Positions 54,125 to 58,922 of a DNA stretch of 58,922 nt are shown piece by piece. The stretch is taken from contig VEXB01000009.1 of the NCBI GenBank assembly GCA_009391195.1, positions 1 to 58,922 on the forward strand, given 5' to 3'. Every line of letters starts with the position of its first letter. Within the stretch, counting starts at the first letter, position 1. The stretch is from SAR202 cluster bacterium AC-647-P02_OGT_505m. GTDB taxonomy: Bacteria; Chloroflexota; Dehalococcoidia; Lucifugimonadales; UBA826. The notes under the pieces were generated by a model that saw only the letters and a program-made list of their open reading frames with translations, ran no database searches and had not been told where the DNA came from. Made by a program: the position numbers and the translations under genes.

Positions 54125-54251
54125 TTTCATGAGCTCCATCTGGATATAAAAAGTCGGATTTAAACTAGTACTATGCTAGTATAAACCTCACTTCTGAACC
54201 CAATCCTAATTTCCTCGAAATTATGCTTGCTCTCCCGGTATCCCATCAGCA

Positions 54252-54983
54252 ATGGAGCATTATTATTTGTCTGTTTCAATATCTGCAACTGAACTCGCGA
54301 GTTATGCGCCTCGGTACCCCTGTCTCAGATGCGCCTGGATAAAGATGCACGTAAAAGATCTTCCTTACCAATCATTTCCTACAATATTCAGCTCCATCGA
54401 TTCTTTTACCAAAAAAGCCATCTCGGCATATTTTGACACCTATAAAACACTCCCTGACTGGCTCTCAGATCTTGGGGAAGTACATTCTTCGATAAAACCA
54501 CCAGGCTGGAGGAAATTTTACAGAGTTGATGAAGAGACTGGTATCAGCGTAAGAGGAGAGGCCGACGCAATCTTTAAACTGAATGATGGGGCATACCTCA
54601 TAGCAGATTATAAAACCTCCAAATATAATCCAGAACGGACTTATGCCTTGGAGGCATACGAAGTCCAACTTAACGCATACGCCTGGATAGCGGAGTCTTC
54701 CGACTTATCTCCCGTAAACAAACTTGTTCTCATATTCATGGAACCCAACAGTAGTAGCGAATATGCAGAATGCTCAGATTCCCTCTCATCTCAGGGTTTA
54801 GATCTGGGCTTTACTGCAAAAATAGTTTCTGTGCAGAGGCGTCCAGAGAAGCTAATACCACCATTGCTGGAAAAAGTCCGCCTCGTTTCTGAAATGAAGA
54901 TGCCGCCCTCACCTAGAAGTCGATGCAGGGAGTGCCGGAACCTAGATAACTTAATAGTGAAAATCGCAACAGGAATCGAATAA
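54252..54983 (+). CDS. PD-(D/E)XK nuclease-like protein with two CxxC pairs
   Basis: The 243-residue protein has a RecB/Cas4-like nuclease core: GEADAIFKLNDG then IADYKTSKYN (D...DYK, about residues 100-120), and a following VQLNAYAWIAES helix with the usual Gln/Tyr. Cysteines C24/C27 (YPCLRCAW) and C225/C228 (SRCRECRN) stand at the two ends, an arrangement that could hold an Fe-S cluster or zinc. No CRISPR locus or helicase is nearby. ATG 54252 lacks a Shine-Dalgarno; TTG 54270, with GGAG 9 nt upstream, is a real alternative. The stop overlaps the next ATG (TAATG), so it is coupled to a PIG-L gene. Confidence 0.8.
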   Translation: MEHYYLSVSISATELASYAPRYPCLRCAWIKMHVKDLPYQSFPTIFSSIDSFTKKAISAYFDTYKTLPDWLSDLGEVHSSIKPPGWRKFYRVDEETGISVRGEADAIFKLNDGAYLIADYKTSKYNPERTYALEAYEVQLNAYAWIAESSDLSPVNKLVLIFMEPNSSSEYAECSDSLSSQGLDLGFTAKIVSVQRRPEKLIPPLLEKVRLVSEMKMPPSPRSRCRECRNLDNLIVKIATGIE

Positions 54984-55732
54984 TGACCACAACTAATCAC
55001 AATAACAAACCCTTTACTTGGCTGGGAGTGTTTGGACATCCCGATGATGAAACTTCGGCTAGCGCTGGGACCATGGTGAAATGGATCGAAGCAGGAAACG
55101 AAGTCTACATAGTAACTGCCACAGGGGGGGAAGAAGGAACATTGGGTACTGGTGGACAGGTTATCGAACGAGAGAACCTTGGTTCTGTCCGAGAAGCTGA
55201 ACTAAGAGAAAACTTAAGTATGTATGGGGCCAACCCCCCTTTTTTACTCAGGTATAGAGACCAAGATCTGGACAAAGAAGATCCACATATATTGTCCCTG
55301 AAGGTATTGGATATAATCCACCTGGTAGAGCCTGACATCATAGTTACATTTGGACCAAGTGGCATATCCAATCATCCAGATCATATCGCCATACATAAAG
55401 CCACCATTCTAGCTTTTGAGGCATACAGAGAAACCACTCAGATACGCGAAAAGCCAATTCTAATGTTTCCTTCGATCCCTCAGGATTTAGCTCAAGAATT
55501 CGGTCTTGACCTAAGCGATGAAGAAAAAAGGCTTGACATAATTGTCGACATAACAAGCTCCATAGATATGAAAGTAAAGGGTCTTAGAAACTACCAGAGC
55601 CAGGAGGACGCTCAAGAATTAGCTAGTAGGTTTTCAGAGCAGGAACAGCACAGGGAGAGTTTTGCAGTTAGTGAACTTACGACGGCTAATTGGGAGAAGT
55701 CCAATTTGGTCCGATATCTAAATAACCTTTAA
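54983..55732 (+). CDS. PIG-L/LmbE-family N-deacetylase
   Basis: A zinc-dependent N-acetylglucosamine-type deacetylase family protein (the MshB, BshB and LmbE group). The 249 residues contain the zinc motif GHPDDE (H19, D21, D22), the second HPDH site (SGISNHPDHIAIH) and VYIVTATGGEEG. Bacillithiol- or mycothiol-like synthesis, or catabolic deacetylation, are both possible; no glycosyltransferase or ligase of those pathways is adjacent. It starts at an ATG overlapping the nuclease stop by one base. It ends about 35 bp from a convergent MFS gene. Confidence 0.9.
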   Translation: MTTTNHNNKPFTWLGVFGHPDDETSASAGTMVKWIEAGNEVYIVTATGGEEGTLGTGGQVIERENLGSVREAELRENLSMYGANPPFLLRYRDQDLDKEDPHILSLKVLDIIHLVEPDIIVTFGPSGISNHPDHIAIHKATILAFEAYRETTQIREKPILMFPSIPQDLAQEFGLDLSDEEKRLDIIVDITSSIDMKVKGLRNYQSQEDAQELASRFSEQEQHRESFAVSELTTANWEKSNLVRYLNNL

Positions 55733-55766
55733 AGGCTCATCCTTCACGGTGCTTATAAAGCTTGTT

Positions 55767-57002
55767 TCACCTACCTGGTAAAGCTTCGTTAGTACGAACT
55801 AGAACTAAAACAGAAGCTCCCATAGCAAATATGGCTGCAGTGATGAAAAAAGCCGTAGCATAGCTACCGGTCTGGTCAAAGCTTTGACCAGCTATGATGG
55901 GTCCGACGAATGCCGGAACTGCTATAGCAATAGAGACAAACCCCATTATCGTGCCAAAATGTTTGACGCCAAACGAGTCTAATACCAGCAAATTATATAA
56001 AGCTCCGTATGCCCCAAAGAAAAACCCCATAAATGGGACTACCAACCAGATCGGAATTCCGTTTCCAGCATAGACGAGCAAAGCAGCGAAAACAGCTTGT
56101 CCAGCCAAATCAATGATAGTCGCAAGTTTTGCTCCATACCTGTCAGAAAACATTCCAAATAAAAACTTCCCAGCCATTCCACATGTTGCAAAAAGACTGA
56201 GCGCAACCGCGGCTGTTGCCTGGGTAACTCCATTTTCAATTAAATGGTGTGAAACCTGAGGCAATAAAGCGCTGTAAGTAAAACTCCCACACACCACTCC
56301 TAAAACAATTGCGTAAAAACTACGCATTTTGAGAACATCCCCCAATGTGTAACTGGTGGGAGTTATTTCCAATGATTCTTGATCACTAGAAGAAGCTGTC
56401 AGGGTTTCAACCGGGTTCCGGACTATAAAGAAAGAATATATCGATACCAATATTCCGAGTATTCCTATAACGGCATATCCCATCTTCCAGCTGTAAATAG
56501 AAACCAAGAAGGCCACTAGGGGTTGAATAGCCATGCCGCCAAAGTTATTCCCCATAACCGTGACTCCCAATACCTTCCCTCTATTTTGGGGAAACCACAT
56601 TCCAATAAGTTTCCCAGGAGGTAACGCAGCGGACCCCACTACCGTAAGTGCCTGGACAATACTCAGAAAATACCAATGCCAGATACCGCTCATAAATACT
56701 CTTGCCAAATAACTAAATCCAAAAATGGCAAGTGAAAAAGACATAATATTTCTTGATCCGTATCTGTCTATCATCATTCCTACAAATGGTGAAATGAAGT
56801 TGCCAAGTGCCAACATAGAGAGAGAAAATGTTATCTGAGTTGTTGACCACCCAAAAGAGTCTTTGATTGGTTCGACAAAGTGCCCAAACGAATACTGCGA
56901 TCCACCTATCGCCACAGAACATCCCAAGAAGCAGGCTAAAGCTATACCCCACCTTCTTTCTCTAACAGATGAGGTTAAAGTTTTAAGGATGTTTTCAGTC
57001 AA
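55767..57002 (-). CDS. MFS transporter, OFA/MCT-like
   Basis: The 411-residue protein has twelve helices, the N-terminal VAIGGSQYSFGHFVEPIKDSFG stretch and the loop motif MIDRYGSRNIMSF, with FGMFSDRYGAKLAT in the C-half. It is of the oxalate/formate or monocarboxylate type. Start TTG 57002 overlaps the stop of the amidohydrolase gene (TTGACTGA), implying coupled translation and a shared substrate, probably a carboxylate handled by that enzyme. No separate Shine-Dalgarno is visible. It is convergent with the PIG-L gene. Confidence 0.86.
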   Translation of the reverse strand: MTENILKTLTSSVRERRWGIALACFLGCSVAIGGSQYSFGHFVEPIKDSFGWSTTQITFSLSMLALGNFISPFVGMMIDRYGSRNIMSFSLAIFGFSYLARVFMSGIWHWYFLSIVQALTVVGSAALPPGKLIGMWFPQNRGKVLGVTVMGNNFGGMAIQPLVAFLVSIYSWKMGYAVIGILGILVSIYSFFIVRNPVETLTASSSDQESLEITPTSYTLGDVLKMRSFYAIVLGVVCGSFTYSALLPQVSHHLIENGVTQATAAVALSLFATCGMAGKFLFGMFSDRYGAKLATIIDLAGQAVFAALLVYAGNGIPIWLVVPFMGFFFGAYGALYNLLVLDSFGVKHFGTIMGFVSIAIAVPAFVGPIIAGQSFDQTGSYATAFFITAAIFAMGASVLVLVRTNEALPGR

Positions 57003-57828
57003 AATTTATAACTTTCAGCGCTGACTTACCCAATACCCACTCAATCTCCTCGGAGGTTGAAAATACGGGATTTTCCCTAGCGCCTTTCAGGGCATTTCTG
57101 TATCCCTCGCGACCACTCACCGGCGGATAATCGCTACCCCACATAATCCTCTCTACCCCAAAAGAGTCTTTGGCCATATCCACCAACGGAGGAACATCAT
57201 CAAAAAAGTCGAATCCAAAATCTTGAGGTAACACGTTCGGTCGATTGACTATTTCCCCCAGACCATGAATCTTGATATATACATTCGGATAGTTGGAAAG
57301 AGTCAGTGCCTTTTTAAATTTATCGTATGGACGAGATGGGCCTGGTCCGTTTTGTGGAAATGCGGACGACTCTCCTCCGCCCGCCAAGTGTTCCATAATT
57401 ATGGGCATATCGGGAAATTCAGACACTATAGAGGCAAACTCATCTGAAGCAAACTGCTCCACATTCCCCATACAGGTAATAAACATGCCCAGCTCGTCTG
57501 CCTTCCGCCACAACGATAATTTATCTTCTCCAGGTGTTCTACTATCAGGTGTCAGCCGAACACCAACGGCACCCTCAAGTTTGTGTCTTTCAAGATCTCC
57601 CAATGGGTCTTGCGAAGTAGTATCAACTATCACAGCAAGTGCGAATTTGCCAGGAAAGCGCCTCCGGCATTCGTAAAGATAAGAGTGGTCATAATGTCCA
57701 AATGCGGGCATGCCATGCTGTACTAATAGCGCCTTGCTCACACCGTTAAGCTCCATCTGGTGAACTAACATCTCAATTGGCTCAAACCAGTTGGGACCAG
57801 CATGGGTGTGGGTGTCTATAATTAGCAT
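56995..57828 (-). CDS. amidohydrolase (Amidohydro_2 family)
   Basis: A metal-dependent TIM-barrel hydrolase or decarboxylase of the ACMSD / 4-oxalomesaconate-hydratase-like group. The 277-residue protein has the metal motif IIDTHTHAG (HxH), GVRLTPDS, an EHLAGGG histidine, KIHGLGE and the late WGSDYPP aspartate, all standard for PF04909-type proteins. The family decarboxylates or hydrates ring-cleavage products, and a coupled carboxylate carrier follows, so organic-acid catabolism is likely. AGGAAAGAGG lies just before ATG 57828. Confidence 0.88.
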   Translation of the reverse strand: MLIIDTHTHAGPNWFEPIEMLVHQMELNGVSKALLVQHGMPAFGHYDHSYLYECRRRFPGKFALAVIVDTTSQDPLGDLERHKLEGAVGVRLTPDSRTPGEDKLSLWRKADELGMFITCMGNVEQFASDEFASIVSEFPDMPIIMEHLAGGGESSAFPQNGPGPSRPYDKFKKALTLSNYPNVYIKIHGLGEIVNRPNVLPQDFGFDFFDDVPPLVDMAKDSFGVERIMWGSDYPPVSGREGYRNALKGARENPVFSTSEEIEWVLGKSALKVINFD

Positions 57829-57917
57829 CCTCTTTCCTGTTCAGCGTTTAAGGAATATCCTTCACACAGTTATAGTTTTCAAAATAAGTTATCTTACATA
57901 GTCAAACTGATATATTT

Positions 57918-57936
57918 TCCTTGCTATCAACAAGGA
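57918..57936. promoter_or_regulatory. short inverted repeat in the divergent spacer
   Basis: TCCTTG-N7-CAAGGA lies midway between the divergent amidohydrolase and dehydrogenase genes. It could be a shared regulator site. At 6 bp it is only suggestive. Confidence 0.3.
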
Positions 57937-58012
57937 TACCCTAGCTAAACCCTGTTAAACACTTAAGTCGAAAGTATCCACTCAAAAATAAACCTATATA
58001 CAGGAGCGACAT

Positions 58013-58922
58013 ATGCCAAAATTCGTATTCATGCCACCTCAAGATGAACTTAAGCGAGACTTCGCAGCACGGCTCTCGGATATAGAGTCTGAACTCGACA
58101 TAGTCTCACCAGAAACCGATGAAGCCGCATTGAATGAACTCCGTGACGCAGAAGCTGCTATGGGTTGGATTCCGCCCGAAGCACTGAAATCAGCTGAAAA
58201 AATTGAGTGGCTTCATAATCCTGATGCAGGACCTTTTTTCGGGTATTACTATGAAGAACTATGTAGACACTCTCTCACAATAACCAATCCCCGAGGAATT
58301 TACTGGGATCACATCTCACACCACATCTTGATGTTTGTCCTTGCTTTATCACGCGGGCTGCCATGGTATGAAGATTCCCGCAGAAAAAGAATATGGGGAA
58401 AAGATGCTAGAAAAAGTCCTTATATTTTCCTTGGTAACGCGACTGCACTTATAAACGGAGTAGGTGGAATTGGCCATGAAACAGCACGACTTTGTTTAGA
58501 ACTTGGCATGAAAGTAATAGGAATCGATCCACGACCCGAATACGATCTTCCAGGTGTAGAACTGCACACACCGGAAGAGTTGGACGATCAGCTTCCCAGA
58601 GCGGATTTCGTCATCACCACAGTGCCGCACACGCCCGACACAGAGAGAATGTTCAATGCCAAGAGATTTAAGCTCATGAAGAATTCAGCCTATTTCATCA
58701 ATGTAGGGAGAGGAAAAGTTTGCGCAATAGATGATCTGGCGGATTCCATCGAATCTGGTGAAATCTCGGGATGTGGACTGGATGTATATGAAACTGAACC
58801 CCTGCCATCAGACCACAAATTATGGGGCCTTGAAAACGTTCTAATGACCCCTCACGTCGCAATTGCCGATGCCGAAAATATGGCTGACAGGAGATTCGAA
58901 ATTTTGTTAGAAAATGTCCGTA
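58013..58922 (+). CDS. D-isomer 2-hydroxyacid dehydrogenase, 3'-truncated by window edge
   Basis: An NAD-dependent dehydrogenase for D-2-hydroxy acids, with about 303 residues visible and the last few cut off. NAD site GVGGIGHETARLCLELG, the catalytic Arg in NVGRGKV, the Glu in YETEPLP and the His in TPHVA are in the usual order. The catalytic-domain start MPKFVFMPPQDELK is slightly divergent. CAGGAG stands 6 nt before the ATG. It is divergent from the amidohydrolase-MFS pair and could oxidise or reduce hydroxy acids made by the nearby enzymes. The C-terminal end lies beyond the window. Confidence 0.92.
   Translation, partial: MPKFVFMPPQDELKRDFAARLSDIESELDIVSPETDEAALNELRDAEAAMGWIPPEALKSAEKIEWLHNPDAGPFFGYYYEELCRHSLTITNPRGIYWDHISHHILMFVLALSRGLPWYEDSRRKRIWGKDARKSPYIFLGNATALINGVGGIGHETARLCLELGMKVIGIDPRPEYDLPGVELHTPEELDDQLPRADFVITTVPHTPDTERMFNAKRFKLMKNSAYFINVGRGKVCAIDDLADSIESGEISGCGLDVYETEPLPSDHKLWGLENVLMTPHVAIADAENMADRRFEILLENVR

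Noticed and set aside
54165-54181. CTAGTA direct repeat upstream of the aldo/keto reductase
   Set aside because: Only two 6-bp copies 11 bp apart in AT-rich DNA; likely chance.
54252-54983. Cas4 or other CRISPR function for the PD-(D/E)XK gene
   Set aside because: No repeat-spacer array and no other cas gene in the window; the cysteine spacing is not the Cas4 pattern.
33828-58922. Integrated mobile element or genomic island boundaries
   Set aside because: No integrase, transposase, tRNA end, terminal repeats or direct repeats at borders; the region is called accessory from gene content only.

Overview
The window reads as a piece of a free-living, moderately AT-rich bacterial chromosome. It looks most like a marine Chloroflexota of the SAR202 type (Dehalococcoidia-related). 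That placement is inference from gene content: a flavin-dependent thymidylate synthase, two mandelate racemase/muconate lactonizing enzyme (MR/MLE) paralogs, a sulfatase, a luciferase-like monooxygenase, five MFS carriers, and aldolase/amidase/lactonase-type genes for breaking down odd organic acids. No rRNA, tRNA, CRISPR array, IS element, phage gene or plasmid function was seen. The standard genetic code fits throughout, with TTG and GTG starts common.

Region 1 (1-33.6 kb) is mostly core functions. At the left edge is the ssb-rpsF end of the rpsF-ssb-rpsR operon (minus). A plus-strand run follows: TPP-dependent enzyme, thyX, a fumarylacetoacetate-hydrolase-family enzyme and a phosphotriesterase-family hydrolase. 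A structured, apparently non-coding, probably minus-strand stretch lies at 5.50-5.67 kb. Next come a VOC protein, minus-strand aroH and trpA, a CPBP protease and an MBL-fold hydrolase. A minus-strand run thrB-lysC-GT2-GT2-TPR joins amino-acid and polyprenyl-sugar synthesis. mutS2, an MMPL/RND transporter, fmt, twin giant FtsX-like permeases and an orphan gene follow. The region closes with an imuB-dnaE2 mutagenesis cassette behind a near-perfect LexA-type operator.

Region 2 (33.8-58.9 kb) is an accessory catabolic region. Two minus-strand transport-plus-enzyme units are visible. One is EamA transporter, MR/MLE enzyme, GNAT. The other is small membrane ORF, MFS, amidase, MR/MLE enzyme, MFS. 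Divergent from the second is a plus-strand unit of HpcH/HpaI aldolase, an SDR lacking the catalytic residues, dienelactone hydrolase and a small MCTMI-type protein. Also present are an NHL propeller, LLM monooxygenase, sulfatase, active-type SDR, aldo/keto reductase, a PD-(D/E)XK nuclease fused by overlap to a PIG-L deacetylase, an amidohydrolase coupled to an MFS carrier, and the start of a D-2-hydroxyacid dehydrogenase. Together these suggest uptake and stepwise oxidation or retro-aldol cleavage of sugar-acid-like or recalcitrant organic acids; substrates cannot be read from sequence.

The most interesting points are: (i) three genes that have a Shine-Dalgarno-like sequence but no ATG/GTG/TTG where the protein should begin, suggesting AUU/AUC/AUA initiation; (ii) the SOS-type promoter overlapping an apparently leaderless imuB; (iii) the structured element at 5.5 kb; (iv) several perfect inverted repeats and a 20-bp-periodic repeat in promoter regions; and (v) the SDR without catalytic residues.
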